Below are positions 18,101-26,439 of a DNA stretch of 64,000 nt, in pieces. Every line of letters starts with the position of its first letter. The stretch's first letter is position 1. The notes below the pieces were generated by a model, which was given only the letters and a program-made list of their open reading frames with translations, made no database searches and was not told the DNA's origin. The stretch lies in assembly GCA_001660395.1 (NCBI GenBank), contig LXWE01000003.1:124001-188000 (forward strand). The letters run 5' to 3'. A program made the position numbers and the translations under genes. This DNA is from Alteromonadaceae bacterium XY-R5 (lineage in GTDB: Bacteria; Pseudomonadota; Gammaproteobacteria; Enterobacterales; Alteromonadaceae).

Positions 18101-18538
18101 GGCGCCCCCGAAAAGGCGGTGACGCTGGCGGTGGGAGACTTAGCTAAATCGGCCGATGACAGTATCAAATATTTCTCGGGCACTGCGACTTACAACAAAG
18201 AGTTGATGGTGGAAAAAGCCTGGCTCAAAGGCGATGCGGCGCTGACGCTGGACTTAGGTAAGGTAGGTGATGTGGCCGACGTGCTCGTCAATGGCCAGTC
18301 GGCAGGCATAGTGTGGAAAGCGCCTTACCAAACTCAGGATCTGCGCGCCTTACTCAAACCTGGCGCCAATACCCTGGAAATTAAGGTGACTAACTTGTGG
18401 GTGAACCGCCTGATTGGTGACAAACAGCCGGATGCCAAGCAAACCTATACTTTCACTACTATGGATACTTACGAGCCGACAGCACCGCTGCGCCCATCGG
18501 GCTTGCTGATGCCGGTGAAACTGGTGCAGAGTAAGTGA
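15155..18538 (+). CDS. Alpha-L-rhamnosidase, GH106-like, secreted (1127 aa)
   Basis: Removes terminal alpha-L-rhamnose from glycosides such as flavonoid rutinosides or polysaccharide side chains, feeding the divergent rhamnose genes. AGGAG sits 2 bases before ATG 15149 but 8 bases before ATG 15155, so I chose 15155. The signal peptide is about 28 residues (LIFSSSLLAAS). The opening VWWHWMNGNVTKEGIKADLDW is a hallmark of GH106. Later motifs are LLNDSIEVGASNWTPELF, RRGYDLHPWLPAL, KHYSEALENGRPVLGDG and the C-terminal galactose-binding-like region near the end. Full family length. The cluster lacks an obvious rhamnose permease. Confidence 0.9.
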   Translation: MAHFTLRRLVTALSTGGLIFSSSLLAASKPPADPLWQGFTTPPASAKPRVWWHWMNGNVTKEGIKADLDWMASVGIGGVQNFDAYLATPQIVDKRITYMTPKWSQMFDYALQQAKSHNMEFAIAASPGWSETGGPWVAAKDGMKKLVWSETLVSAAQLAKGPLALAAPPQTTGAFQDVPVAEEMFGGNAPKAEHPHYYGNIAVLALPADEVSSNFSKVTTSDGKTLDATTLHDGKYATQQDFVTKLDSPYWLQFDYPKAQSFQSASLAMPAPPMFVPASLQPELWASSDGKQFTKVATFPASSGVQSTVRFAPVNAKALRIVFASNPNSSFSMPSDPAPGAAKPPFIAMAMNKADSVPFSIMELGFYGRPKVHHFEEKAGYAIANEYYPLNQGATVAGTPASEVIDLTDKLDADGKLHWQPKQGNWRIIRLGYSLTGKENHPATPEATGLEVDKFDADAVSRYINTYLDNYVNALGGRSLKDAGISALLNDSIEVGASNWTPELFSEFKQRRGYDLHPWLPALTGEIINDSAQTDAFLYDFRHTLAELIADNHYAVISDAAHKRGLKHYSEALENGRPVLGDGMAMRKHADVPMAAMWSFSTDKAVGPKPQYWSDIREAASVAHIYGQNTVAAESLTSALSPWAFSPADLQPMIDMEFALGVNLPIIHTSVHQPLTNKAPGLSLLVFGQFFNRLETWAPYAKPWVDYIARNAFMLQQGRFAADVAYFYGEEAPLTGMHSDTPPTDVPKQNGFDYVNADVILTQLKVTDGKLTADSGASYKALYLGDASQFISLKVLQQLSALVQQGATLIGPQPKASPQLQDDQQAFTQLATALWQGKTGKGKVIAADSVQTGLDQAGIKADFAYQSANADSTIMFVHRVVDDKDIYYYTNRHNRAEPVTFSFAVSGKQPMHWDANTGQATPLSYQVKDGVTQIARTLAPFESGYVVFERPTSKAAFTAPQAHQQVLTSLTDNWQVSFQPGRGAPEKAVTLAVGDLAKSADDSIKYFSGTATYNKELMVEKAWLKGDAALTLDLGKVGDVADVLVNGQSAGIVWKAPYQTQDLRALLKPGANTLEIKVTNLWVNRLIGDKQPDAKQTYTFTTMDTYEPTAPLRPSGLLMPVKLVQSK

Positions 18539-18560
18539 CAGAGTAAGTAAGTTCATCTTC

Positions 18561-18582
18561 ATGCCCCGCACTTGTGGGGCAT
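18561..18582. terminator. Hairpin between rhamnosidase and GST genes
   Basis: The inverted repeat ATGCCCC / GGGGCAT (18561-18567, 18576-18582) lies between the rhamnosidase stop and the next gene. It has no T-run, so it may only attenuate or stabilise the transcript. Confidence 0.35.
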
Positions 18583-18600
18583 ACTACCCTCGGAGTGTTT

Positions 18601-19239
18601 ATGCCTGCGTTAACCTTATTTGCATCCCCCGGCGCCTGTTCTCTGGTCAGCCTGATTTTGCTGGAATACCTGGATGTGCCCTACCAGCTTAGCCCGGTTA
18701 TCCTGCCCAAGGGCCAGCATAAAACCCCTGAATTTTTGGCGATCAATCCCAAAGGTAAAATCCCAGCCCTGCGGGTAGATGATGTCACCTTAACCGAAAC
18801 ACCTGCCATTATTCAGTACCTTGCCAGCCGTTTTGTTGACGGGCATTTGTTGCCTGCCGTTGCTTCGCCATTGGCTCTGGCCCAACAATTTGCGGATTTG
18901 AGTTATTGCGCGGGCGGCATACATCCATTGATTGCTCGTTACTGCAAACCGGACTTTTTCAGTACCGACAGCAGACATATTGACGGCATTAAAGCCAAAG
19001 CTACTGAAGCACTTACGCCAGTGCTGGATTTGGTTGAAGCGCAACTGGCAGCAAATACCTACTGGTATGGTGAGCAATGGAGCGCCATGGATGCGTATTT
19101 ATTCTGGTGTCAGCGCCGTTTACGCAGCGGTGGTTTCGACTTCACCGGCTGGCCCGCCTGGCAACGTCACTATCAAACCCAGCTGAGCCTGCCCCAGGTA
19201 GAACGGGCGCTAAGCAAAGAAGAAGCGCTGGGCGCCTAA
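18601..19239 (+). CDS. Glutathione S-transferase family protein (212 aa)
   Basis: Start ATG 18601 (MPALTLFASPGACSLV) with CGGAG upstream. The N-terminal thioredoxin fold has the SPGACSL segment, in which Ser and Cys occupy the catalytic region as in beta-class bacterial enzymes, then PKGKIPAL (cis-Pro) and TETPAIIQYLA (glutathione contact). The C-terminal half is helical. Beta-class-like GSTs conjugate or isomerise electrophiles in aromatic and xenobiotic metabolism. It lies 62 bases downstream of the rhamnosidase gene, perhaps by read-through. Substrate unknown. Confidence 0.87.
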   Translation: MPALTLFASPGACSLVSLILLEYLDVPYQLSPVILPKGQHKTPEFLAINPKGKIPALRVDDVTLTETPAIIQYLASRFVDGHLLPAVASPLALAQQFADLSYCAGGIHPLIARYCKPDFFSTDSRHIDGIKAKATEALTPVLDLVEAQLAANTYWYGEQWSAMDAYLFWCQRRLRSGGFDFTGWPAWQRHYQTQLSLPQVERALSKEEALGA

Positions 19240-19300
19240 CGGCCTTACCAAGGTGATGGCTCAGAAAGAGCTGTCACCTGTTTCGTTTTTGAATTCTTAA

Positions 19301-19909
19301 TTAAGCTGCCCGAGCGACTTTTGCTGAGCGTGTCAGGTACTCAAACCCGAGGGTTAACACCAGTCCCAAGACAAAAGATGCGATATGACCGAGTTTAGGA
19401 TAACCGGCGTAGATAAGGTCTAGGCTTAAGGCTGGCAGCAGTGCCATTATCAACACCGCCTTTAGCCAGACCGAAGGCTCGCGTTTTTGTACTATCAGGA
19501 TGATTGCGGCTGCGGACAGCGCAAATACGGCCTGAGAGGCTCCGGTACCAATATCAAAAGGTGCAGGAACAGGGATAATACTCAACAAGGTCCCCAAACC
19601 ACCGGCGACAAAGAACAGCAGCAATAGCTTAATCCGACCTAAATGCTTCTCTACAAAATACCCCAACAGCGCCAGTGACAGCACGTTGGACAGCATATGG
19701 ATGGGACGGACATGCACAAATTGCGCGGTGAAGAATCGCCAAAACTCTCCCTGACTCAGTTGCTGAAAAGTAACGCCGCCATACACTTGCAAATCCAGAA
19801 TTCTGATTTTGCTTAGTAAGCTGCCGTTAACCTCATAGTTGACCCAAGTGGAGCAACACAGGATGAACGCACACAAAGCAAAGGTTGCCAACGGAAACCG
19901 ATTAGTCAT
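19301..19909 (-). CDS. Rhomboid family intramembrane serine protease (202 aa)
   Basis: A six-helix membrane protein with rhomboid signatures: HVRPIHMLSNVLSLALLG (His71, Asn75 in the oxyanion region), GTGASQAVFAL with nucleophile Ser125 and KLGHIASFVLG with catalytic His175. The usual GASGAVFG is changed to GASQAVFA. The start is the second ATG (19909), 8 bases after AAGGA. Rhomboids cleave transmembrane helices of membrane proteins; the substrate here is unknown. A PEP-CTERM-like protein is encoded nearby but no functional link is shown. Confidence 0.87.
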   Translation of the reverse strand: MTNRFPLATFALCAFILCCSTWVNYEVNGSLLSKIRILDLQVYGGVTFQQLSQGEFWRFFTAQFVHVRPIHMLSNVLSLALLGYFVEKHLGRIKLLLLFFVAGGLGTLLSIIPVPAPFDIGTGASQAVFALSAAAIILIVQKREPSVWLKAVLIMALLPALSLDLIYAGYPKLGHIASFVLGLVLTLGFEYLTRSAKVARAA

Positions 19910-19955
19910 ACCCAGCATCCTTATTTAAGCTTGGGAAAACAGCACGTCAGCAAGC

Positions 19956-21092
19956 TTATATAAGCCTGGCAAACAACTGCTGATGCTCATAGATAATCCG
20001 TTCTGTCTGTTCTGGTTCGGGTGCTGTCGACCAGTCACCCGGCCTAAATGTCCCACCCAAAATCATGTAGTCGTTGCGGGAAAACATATACAAAGGCTGT
20101 TCTGAGCCGCCAACGGTGAGGTAATCCACCGTAGGATCTGGCGGCAGCAACACTAACTGCCCTTTGGCTGGCATGATCTCGTTATCACCAAACAGTTGAT
20201 GAGAGCCTAAACCGGTACAGTTAAAAATCACGGGTTCGCTCAAGCCGAATAATTCGTCATGACTGGTAAAGGTTTTGAATACGAACTGCCCACCCGCGAC
20301 ACGAATATCCTGCACCAGACGGCGCAAAAAGGTCGAGGTTTCCACCAGCATAGTGGCCGATGCGCTGCAATAAGAGGCCGCAAACGGGTGCTTACCCGGC
20401 CCGTACTGATAGGCAAAGGGATAATATTGTGCAAACTCGTCATGCCCTTGTGGCGGTGTTTCACTGAGGGTATATAACTCTTTCCACTCAATGCCGTAGT
20501 CTTTTCCGACCATGCGCGAAAAGGTGTGATGGGCAATGGCTGCCGCCTGCTGCAATTGCAGTTTAAACGCCTCAGTCGATACTTTAGGATCGTGCACGCT
20601 GTATGGTCCCCATTCACCGCCAGCAACCTGAGAGGTGGTGAACTGCGGCATGGCTTTGGTATACAGCGTGACTTGCCAGCCAGCATCCTGCAGTAAACGC
20701 GCTGTGGTTAAGCCCATGACGCCACTGCCGATAATCGCCGCCTGTTTCAGCGGGCTATCTTTTACCTCATTTACCGCCAGCGTCGATGAGCCCCAGGAAA
20801 GGGTAATACCGCCGCCTCCATGTCCATAATTGTGCACCAGGGTTTTGTCACCGAAAGGCTCACTGCGCACCACAAAGCCCCCGGGGCGATAAGGCCGGTG
20901 CCCAACAATCTGATTAATGATATTGGCAGATGAGACCTTGGGAGCAATCAAGGGTTTAGCCGAATAAGGACGCTGAAATCCTTGCGAGCCTTGACCTGTG
21001 GCCAAACCGGCGCAACCGCCCATGGCTGCGCCTAACGCACCAATCCCCATCCCCTGTAGCAATTTCCTGCGCTGAAAATCCCACTGATTCAT
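19956..21092 (-). CDS. D-amino-acid-oxidase-like FAD enzyme, Tat lipoprotein (378 aa)
   Basis: The N-terminus combines a twin-arginine motif (FQRRKLLQGMG) with a lipobox (AMGGC), so the enzyme is likely folded with FAD, exported by Tat and lipid-anchored. The Rossmann motif is IGSGVMGLTTARLLQDAGW (about residues 120-138). Later come GGEWGPYSVHD, FNCTGLGSHQLFGD, PAKGQLVLLP and, near the end, FRPGDWS, all typical of DAO-family oxidases. AAGGA lies 7 bases before ATG 21092, preferred over 21098. An extracytoplasmic amine or amino-acid oxidase is the best description; the natural substrate is unknown. Confidence 0.85.
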   Translation of the reverse strand: MNQWDFQRRKLLQGMGIGALGAAMGGCAGLATGQGSQGFQRPYSAKPLIAPKVSSANIINQIVGHRPYRPGGFVVRSEPFGDKTLVHNYGHGGGGITLSWGSSTLAVNEVKDSPLKQAAIIGSGVMGLTTARLLQDAGWQVTLYTKAMPQFTTSQVAGGEWGPYSVHDPKVSTEAFKLQLQQAAAIAHHTFSRMVGKDYGIEWKELYTLSETPPQGHDEFAQYYPFAYQYGPGKHPFAASYCSASATMLVETSTFLRRLVQDIRVAGGQFVFKTFTSHDELFGLSEPVIFNCTGLGSHQLFGDNEIMPAKGQLVLLPPDPTVDYLTVGGSEQPLYMFSRNDYMILGGTFRPGDWSTAPEPEQTERIIYEHQQLFARLI

Positions 21093-21282
21093 GCCCATAT
21101 CCTTAAATAGATGATTGTTAATTAAGGTGTTTTAAGGACAACTCAAACGCAAAAAACAATGTTAGTTCGATAAAAAGCAAAGCCCTTGCCAGGATGCAAT
21201 GACAGAGTGATAACAAAGAAATCATATTAGGGATGAGGACGGGAGAGGGATTTCGAGGCTGGACAGTTTAAGGTGAGAAGGA

Positions 21283-21300
21283 GCAGGTCGAGCGACCTGC
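21283..21300 (-). terminator. Hairpin after the metalloprotease gene
   Basis: A 7-bp perfect stem GCAGGTC / GACCTGC with a 4-base loop lies 22 bases beyond the metalloprotease stop codon. Read leftward it is followed by a pyrimidine-rich stretch but no strong T-run, so it is a probable but weak terminator. Confidence 0.45.
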
Positions 21301-21322
21301 CCATTTCTATCAAGGATATCAG

Positions 21323-22114
21323 CTAGCGCGCTTTGCGACGTCTGAATGCTAATAAAGAACCGAACAGGAAAATCCCCACAGTGGCAGGAGCCGCCACTTC
21401 GGTGGCATGTGTCACTATGGTGGTGTAACCAATATCAGCGAAAGACGCGATCGTCGTTGCACTAATATACACTCCAGCGTCTAACCAGCCAGTCATGATC
21501 TCCTGAAACCCACCAGCCCAACTTTCATCCCAATGACCATCAGCTGTGCCAGAACCGCCATCTAGTTCCACTGGTACATAGGTCGCGGTTGGATCGAATT
21601 CAGCCTGATACACCGCTAAGGCATAGGCACCTGTGTATTGACCACTACCGTCTTCATACACACTCTGCGTACCCGTAAATACGCTGCCCCAGCTGTCAGT
21701 ATTCCATAATGTACCGAAGCCCATAACATGCGCCATTTCATGAAAAATAACCGCAAACAGACTACCGTTGGCTTCCATTGCATCTAAGTCCGCCGTATCA
21801 AATCGCATGACGCCTAAAGTTGTGTAGGTATAACCGGAACTAATGCCAACATAGCTCGGACCAGCACTGCCAAGGATCCCACTTACCCCATCAATATACT
21901 CACCACTGGCATTGATGGTTAACACCAGATTTTCTGGTGCCTGAATGCCTGTCAGTAAAGATTCCCATAACGCTGAGACGTCAGCAAAAAGCGCGGCCTG
22001 TGAATCGGAGAGCCCTCCGGTGTTGTTTATCTGAATTTTAAAATAACCCGCATTAGACAACTGGCTAAACGCGAGGAGGAATATCGAAACGCTATAGATA
22101 ACGAGTTTTTTCAT
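21323..22114 (-). CDS. Leishmanolysin-like zinc metalloprotease with C-terminal sorting anchor (263 aa)
   Basis: Signal peptide (about residues 1-22), then a metalloprotease domain. The zinc motif is HEMAHVMGFG (residues 125-134). A GHWDESW segment at 193-199 gives a candidate third ligand and EIMTG (205-209) a Met-turn-like element, the arrangement of M8-like proteases. Residues 240-263 (VAAPATVGIFLFG, then SLLAFRRRKAR) form a PEP-CTERM-like tripartite tail: motif, membrane helix, basic end. It is probably surface-linked or processed by an exosortase encoded elsewhere. Monocistronic. Confidence 0.85.
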   Translation of the reverse strand: MKKLVIYSVSIFLLAFSQLSNAGYFKIQINNTGGLSDSQAALFADVSALWESLLTGIQAPENLVLTINASGEYIDGVSGILGSAGPSYVGISSGYTYTTLGVMRFDTADLDAMEANGSLFAVIFHEMAHVMGFGTLWNTDSWGSVFTGTQSVYEDGSGQYTGAYALAVYQAEFDPTATYVPVELDGGSGTADGHWDESWAGGFQEIMTGWLDAGVYISATTIASFADIGYTTIVTHATEVAAPATVGIFLFGSLLAFRRRKAR

Positions 22115-22541
22115 TGTGATTAATCCTTAAATCTACTTTCATCCTGTTCACATGTATCGGCGAATACATGTGATACGGAATTGCGCTTGATACACCAATT
22201 ACGCTCCGCTGGAATGAATTGAAATTGCCAACCTTAGCAAGCAGCATCCATGCCTTAAAATAAACGCTTTAATTTCAATACTTTAAATATCACTGTCAAT
22301 TTAATGTAAATATTACTGACAACTGGAATACTAAAATACCCTTAACATGTTAAATAAACTGACAGTCACTATTTTTCCCAACTAAAAGGTCATCAAATTT
22401 ACCCCAAATAACAGCCGCCCCACCGAATGCCCCACAAAGCCCCTAAGCCTCTCTGTTTATTCACTATTTGTTTCCGAAAACTCTTTGTTCTGCGCTCGAA
22501 CAACTATGCTTGTGTAAGAAAATAAGAATGAAGGACGTCAC
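22115..22541. other. Long AT-rich divergent intergenic region
   Basis: It separates the metalloprotease and coiled-coil membrane protein genes, both transcribed outward. The middle is AT-rich with several T/A tracts, suitable for two promoters. I see no gene, RNA or strong repeat; the imperfect CACATGTATCGGCGAATACATGTG at 22149-22172 is a dyad with ACATGTAT/ATACATGT arms and could be an operator. Confidence 0.4.
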
Positions 22542-23627
22542 ATGAAAAAGGCGTTGTGTATTTGGCTGATCATGGCCGCTTTACCTTATATCTCCTGGGC
22601 CAACACTGAATCAGGTGATATCGATCTTTTAATTGAAGAAGACGTCCGTTCGCTACGCGCAGATGTAAGAGAATTAGAAGAACACATTACTTCCCTGAAA
22701 AAGATGTCGGAACGCATCAAAGCGAAAAAGAATCAGGCTAGCGTCGCCACGTTAGATGACAATTTGTGGCAGGAAGCCCTTACCTTATTCAGTGAAATTG
22801 AAGCAAAAGCTGCAAACGAAGATATCGCGCCGCAACTCCAGAAGATGTTCGGCAACCTGACACAAACCTTTGCCACTATTAGCCTGGTCGATCAGGGCAC
22901 GCTGTCGGAACTTAACCGCTTATCCAGAGATTTTGATCGGGATGGTTACGAGAACCGTGTGATGGATAGCCTGTTTGAGGTTTACTACGAGCAAGTAGAT
23001 CAAACCAAAACCCTGATTTCAGCCGACGATGTACCAGTACTGAATTTGATGGATAACTCCTTGTACATATACCCCAATTTTGACCTGTCTCAGAGCGTCC
23101 GAAAAGCCGATGTGCGTGACGCATTACCATCACTCAAAGCGGTATTTAGCGTCGACCTGAACAGCCAATGGAACAAAATTCGCAGCGCACTGGATGAAAG
23201 TAAAAACAAAGCCAGCAAGGCATTGGTGGATAAAATAGATGCAGAAATTAAAAATCAACAAGCTAAGCTCAGTGGCAAACGAGAAGAACTCACCACCAAA
23301 ATCGGCCAGTACAAAAACCTGCAACAGCAGGAACAAAACCGCCGTACCCAAATAGACCAGAGTCTGGTTTATGCGGTATATGGCATGATAGTGGTGTTGT
23401 TACTGCTCTTTCTTGGCTTGAAGGTATTTACCGATGAGGTGGCCAAAAGCCTGATTGAGAACCGGTCGCTGGTTGAAGTGGTGGGTATGGCATTTATGCT
23501 GATCACCATCATTATTTTAGGTACAGGCGAAAAACTCAGTAAAGAAATTCTGGGCACCTTGCTTGGTACTATTGCCGGGTATGTCTTTGCCCGAGGAACT
23601 GAAGATAAAGACAAAGATCATAAATAA
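22542..23627 (+). CDS. Coiled-coil membrane protein of unknown function (361 aa)
   Basis: No family recognised. A Sec signal peptide covers about residues 1-20. Two charged helical regions look like coiled coils (about 32-66, IEEDVRSLRADVRELEEHI; about 222-275, rich in K, E, Q). The C-terminus has two or three membrane helices: about 275-297 (YAVYGMIVVLLLLFLGLKVF), 311-328 and 335-350. The soluble part would lie in the periplasm, anchored at its C-terminal end. The promoter region upstream is long. Possibly envelope-related (weak inference). Confidence 0.7.
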   Translation: MKKALCIWLIMAALPYISWANTESGDIDLLIEEDVRSLRADVRELEEHITSLKKMSERIKAKKNQASVATLDDNLWQEALTLFSEIEAKAANEDIAPQLQKMFGNLTQTFATISLVDQGTLSELNRLSRDFDRDGYENRVMDSLFEVYYEQVDQTKTLISADDVPVLNLMDNSLYIYPNFDLSQSVRKADVRDALPSLKAVFSVDLNSQWNKIRSALDESKNKASKALVDKIDAEIKNQQAKLSGKREELTTKIGQYKNLQQQEQNRRTQIDQSLVYAVYGMIVVLLLLFLGLKVFTDEVAKSLIENRSLVEVVGMAFMLITIIILGTGEKLSKEILGTLLGTIAGYVFARGTEDKDKDHK

Positions 23628-23805
23628 CCCTTTCGGTTACACCGACAACAATGCTATGGTCTTTTCACAGCATTTAACCCGCTGTTCTCCCTTCTATTTT
23701 TACCAAATTTCCGTGAACCATAAAACTTTAACCAAATGGTAAAGAAACTGTCATTTTACTCGCGTAAAACTGGGTAGGAAATAATAATGAAGTCAGGGAA
23801 CACCA

Positions 23806-23997
23806 ATGAAAATCCTCGTTATTGCACTGTCACTATGCACACTTAGTGCCTGCGCTTGTCTGGATAACACGACCGCCAGCCAAACCAATACGACTACAAA
23901 TGCACAAGGCCAGTCCCTTGCCAGCACCCAAACCAGCCACTCACAAACCGCATCCACAGATCAACACTGGATCGCGGATGAGTTTAACGCTGATTAA
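23806..23997 (+). CDS. Small Thr/Gln-rich lipoprotein (63 aa)
   Basis: A short signal with lipobox LSAC (near residue 16), followed by a low-complexity T/N/Q/S-rich tail and an acidic end (ADEFNAD). The lipid Cys is followed by a second Cys (ACAC). Such small lipoproteins often are entericidin-like or structural, but no family can be named. A terminator hairpin lies 6 bases after the stop codon. Confidence 0.6.
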   Translation: MKILVIALSLCTLSACACLDNTTASQTNTTTNAQGQSLASTQTSHSQTASTDQHWIADEFNAD

Positions 23998-24003
23998 ATA
24001 AGT

Positions 24004-24026
24004 AAACCTCCATCAGAGGAGGTTTT
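24004..24026 (+). terminator. Terminator after the small lipoprotein gene
   Basis: An 8-bp perfect stem AAACCTCC / GGAGGTTT with a 6-base loop, ending in TTTT. Its position just beyond the stop codon fits a rho-independent terminator; the T-run is short. Confidence 0.7.
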
Positions 24027-24075
24027 CGGCGAGAAAATAACAAAGGGGCGTCGAAAGTATCGAGCAAGCCCCTTT

Positions 24076-24561
24076 TTAGTCTGTCTGCCTCAGGGTTGCT
24101 TTAAGGGCCATTGGCGTCACAGCAAAGGCAATTACCGCGCTATAGATCAACTTCAATGACCAAATCTGTGCCTGAGTAAAACTGTCAGCACCCAGCAAAT
24201 ATAGCCCACCTGTCGCCAGCGCACTGCCACACAAGGTAAAACTAAAAGCCAGTAATAACGCGCGCAGTGCTGGGTGTTTAGGCCCTCGCCATCCGGCTTT
24301 TTGTAATGTCGATACCAAGCCTTTTTTCAAGTCAGACCGAGCACCTAAAGATGGCATTAACGCCGCCATAAAACTGATCATAAACGTCTGCGGCAGAAAG
24401 TCGATCGCCGCCCCTGACGAGCCCAGTAGCGGGATCTGCTCACGCCCGGAAAAAATCAGCCAGACAAAGAACACACAGATAGCGGTAGAAATCAGCATGC
24501 TGATCAGAGTGTGTTTGAGGATATAGCGGGAGTGCTCCACAGATAACTGCCCTAACAACAT
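24076..24561 (-). CDS. Membrane protein at the end of the ring-cleavage operon (161 aa)
   Basis: I place the start at ATG 24561, behind AAGGAG at 5 bases (the frame extends further). Four hydrophobic segments are predicted (about residues 18-38, 54-74, 98-120 and 132-152) separated by short basic loops. No family is recognised. It is 38 bases downstream of the esterase gene and is the last gene of the leftward catabolic operon, so it could help substrate passage or be incidental. Confidence 0.65.
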   Translation of the reverse strand: MLLGQLSVEHSRYILKHTLISMLISTAICVFFVWLIFSGREQIPLLGSSGAAIDFLPQTFMISFMAALMPSLGARSDLKKGLVSTLQKAGWRGPKHPALRALLLAFSFTLCGSALATGGLYLLGADSFTQAQIWSLKLIYSAVIAFAVTPMALKATLRQTD

Positions 24562-24599
24562 AAATACTCCTTGTGACTTTGCCTGACGTGCGTGATTGA

Positions 24600-25466
24600 T
24601 TACGCGCATACCTCTTGGATAAACGCCGAAATTTCATCAGATAAACGGGTATCGTCTGTGCCTAAATGGGTGGCCAGTGAATAGTGATTATGACCGGGAA
24701 TAATGCTGGCTCTGGGCATGATACCTTTAGCCTGCAAACGCGCCTGCATCAGGCCAACAAACTCCTGCTGAAAACGCGGCGGATCGTATTCGGAGCAGGT
24801 CACCATTAACGGAATATCCGTGTTGGTCACCGCCGCCTGCGGTGCCCTTTCGGCATAGAGCGCCTGTTCACCGTAGTAAAAACAGTCGCGCTCATCTAAC
24901 GGCGTAAAGCCATACAAACCAGACAGCAATACCGCCCCTTTGATGGTGCTTTGGGCGGGATACAAATTCAGATAACCAGACACATGCACGGCCCCCGCCG
25001 AGGTGCCCATCAGCACCAGCTTGCTGGCATCACCGCCATAAGCCTGAATATTTTTCTGTACCCACTCAATGGCTAGCGCCAGGTCATCACTGCCAGCTGG
25101 CCAGGTATGCTCTGGCGCCAGACGATAATTGATCACCACGCCGACAAAGCCAGCTTTAGCGGCCATGCGACCCACATTGGCGTTGTGCCAACTGCCGTTA
25201 TCGCCTTTATCACCTTTTAGAAAGCCACCCCCGTGCACAAACACCAGTACCGGGCGTTGTTTGCCGGGTTCATTCTCAAGGGGCTGATACAGATCCAACA
25301 CCTGGCGTGGATGAGTGCCATAGGCAATATCCACTGCCGTCGCGGGGTATGCTTCTGCCAGTCGCTGCTGCTGTTCAGAATACAATGCGATCACCTGCTT
25401 CAGGCAATCCGGGCCCAGGCCGTAACCCAGCGCCGCAATGGTGTTTCGTTGGTGGCGTGATTGCAT
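24600..25466 (-). CDS. Alpha/beta hydrolase, HGGG esterase type (288 aa)
   Basis: The start is ATG 25466, though an upstream in-frame ATG exists. The oxyanion motif VHGGGFLKG and the nucleophile elbow LMGTSAGAVH (GTSAG) place it with hormone-sensitive-lipase/BD-FAE-like carboxylesterases. The catalytic His is in PGHNHYSLA and an Asp in SEYDPPR. It probably hydrolyses an ester or a C-C/lactone bond in the pathway of the upstream genes: flavin hydroxylase, extradiol dioxygenase and FAH-fold hydrolase. Cytoplasmic; no signal peptide. Confidence 0.85.
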   Translation of the reverse strand: MQSRHQRNTIAALGYGLGPDCLKQVIALYSEQQQRLAEAYPATAVDIAYGTHPRQVLDLYQPLENEPGKQRPVLVFVHGGGFLKGDKGDNGSWHNANVGRMAAKAGFVGVVINYRLAPEHTWPAGSDDLALAIEWVQKNIQAYGGDASKLVLMGTSAGAVHVSGYLNLYPAQSTIKGAVLLSGLYGFTPLDERDCFYYGEQALYAERAPQAAVTNTDIPLMVTCSEYDPPRFQQEFVGLMQARLQAKGIMPRASIIPGHNHYSLATHLGTDDTRLSDEISAFIQEVCA

Positions 25467-25584
25467 ACTACTTCTCTTGATTAAAGGGCTGCCTGCCAAG
25501 GGGCAGACAGCGAAATGGTGAAAGCGTTGCTAAGCAAAACCATCACCAACCCGAGCTTTTACACTCTCGTACCGCTAGCGGCAC

Positions 25585-26418
25585 TTAGTCTTCCTGAGCG
25601 ATAACATTGACCAGCTTACCTATGTGGCCAATTTCCACTTCAATGGTATCGCCGGGTTTCATCCATACTGGCGGCGTGCGCTTGGCTCCTACGCCACCTG
25701 GCGTACCTGTGGCAATAACATCGCCCGGATTCAGAGGCGTGAACGAAGATACATAGCTGATCACCTGCGCCAGTGGGAAGATAAGATCTTTCAGTGGCTG
25801 ATCCTGCATCACCTCACCGTTTAAACGGCTGATCACATGGGTTTCAGACAGGTCGCCCGCCTCTTCTGGCGTCACCATGTAAGGGCCAAACGGGCCTGTG
25901 GTCGGGAAGTTTTTGCCCGGAATAAACTGGCGGGTGTGCCATTGCCAGTCACGTACCGAAGCATCGTTAAAACAGGCATAACCCGCGATATGACTCATGG
26001 CTTCATCCTGGCTGATATAACGGCCACCTTTGCCAATAATGATGGCAAGCTCGGCTTCATAGTCCAGATCCGTCGACACTTTCGGACGCAGGATCTCTTC
26101 GCCGTGGGCAATCAAACTATCGGCAAAACGGGTGAAGATAGACGGGTGTTCTACCTTGTCGCGGCCGGTTTCTTTGCGGTGACTTTCATAGTTGTGGCCG
26201 ACACAGAAAATCTTGTCTGGGTTGGGGATCACCGGCAGTAACTTCACCTCGGCATAATTGAAGGTATCGCCACCGGTTAAGGCATCAAGATTACCGGCTG
26301 CGATGGCAGCTTTTAAATCCACCGGGTTCGCGGCAATGCCTAAATCCAACACTTTGTCACCGTCTAAGCGGCCATAAGTCGCGCTGCCATCGTTACGTAA
26401 AAAGCTAATATATTTCAT
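25585..26418 (-). CDS. Fumarylacetoacetate hydrolase family protein (277 aa)
   Basis: The FAH fold is shown by FCVGHNYESHRKE, by the metal-binding run DLDYEAELAIIIGKGG (the ExE ligands), by the later DWQWHTRQFIPGKNFPTTGPFGP and by the closing GDVIATGTPGGVG. The family includes hydrolases and isomerases that split or tautomerise dioxo acids made by meta-ring cleavage. Directly upstream is the extradiol dioxygenase gene, 21 bases apart, so it most likely processes that enzyme's product. Cytoplasmic. The exact reaction cannot be read from sequence. Confidence 0.9.
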   Translation of the reverse strand: MKYISFLRNDGSATYGRLDGDKVLDLGIAANPVDLKAAIAAGNLDALTGGDTFNYAEVKLLPVIPNPDKIFCVGHNYESHRKETGRDKVEHPSIFTRFADSLIAHGEEILRPKVSTDLDYEAELAIIIGKGGRYISQDEAMSHIAGYACFNDASVRDWQWHTRQFIPGKNFPTTGPFGPYMVTPEEAGDLSETHVISRLNGEVMQDQPLKDLIFPLAQVISYVSSFTPLNPGDVIATGTPGGVGAKRTPPVWMKPGDTIEVEIGHIGKLVNVIAQED

Positions 26419-26439
26419 GATTAATCCTTAAATAAAACC

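Noticed and set aside
19301..22114. Rhomboid protease as a rhombosortase for the neighbouring protease with C-terminal anchor
   Set aside because: The tail is PEP-CTERM-like, not GlyGly-CTERM, and the rhomboid has the general rhomboid motif. Proximity alone is not enough.
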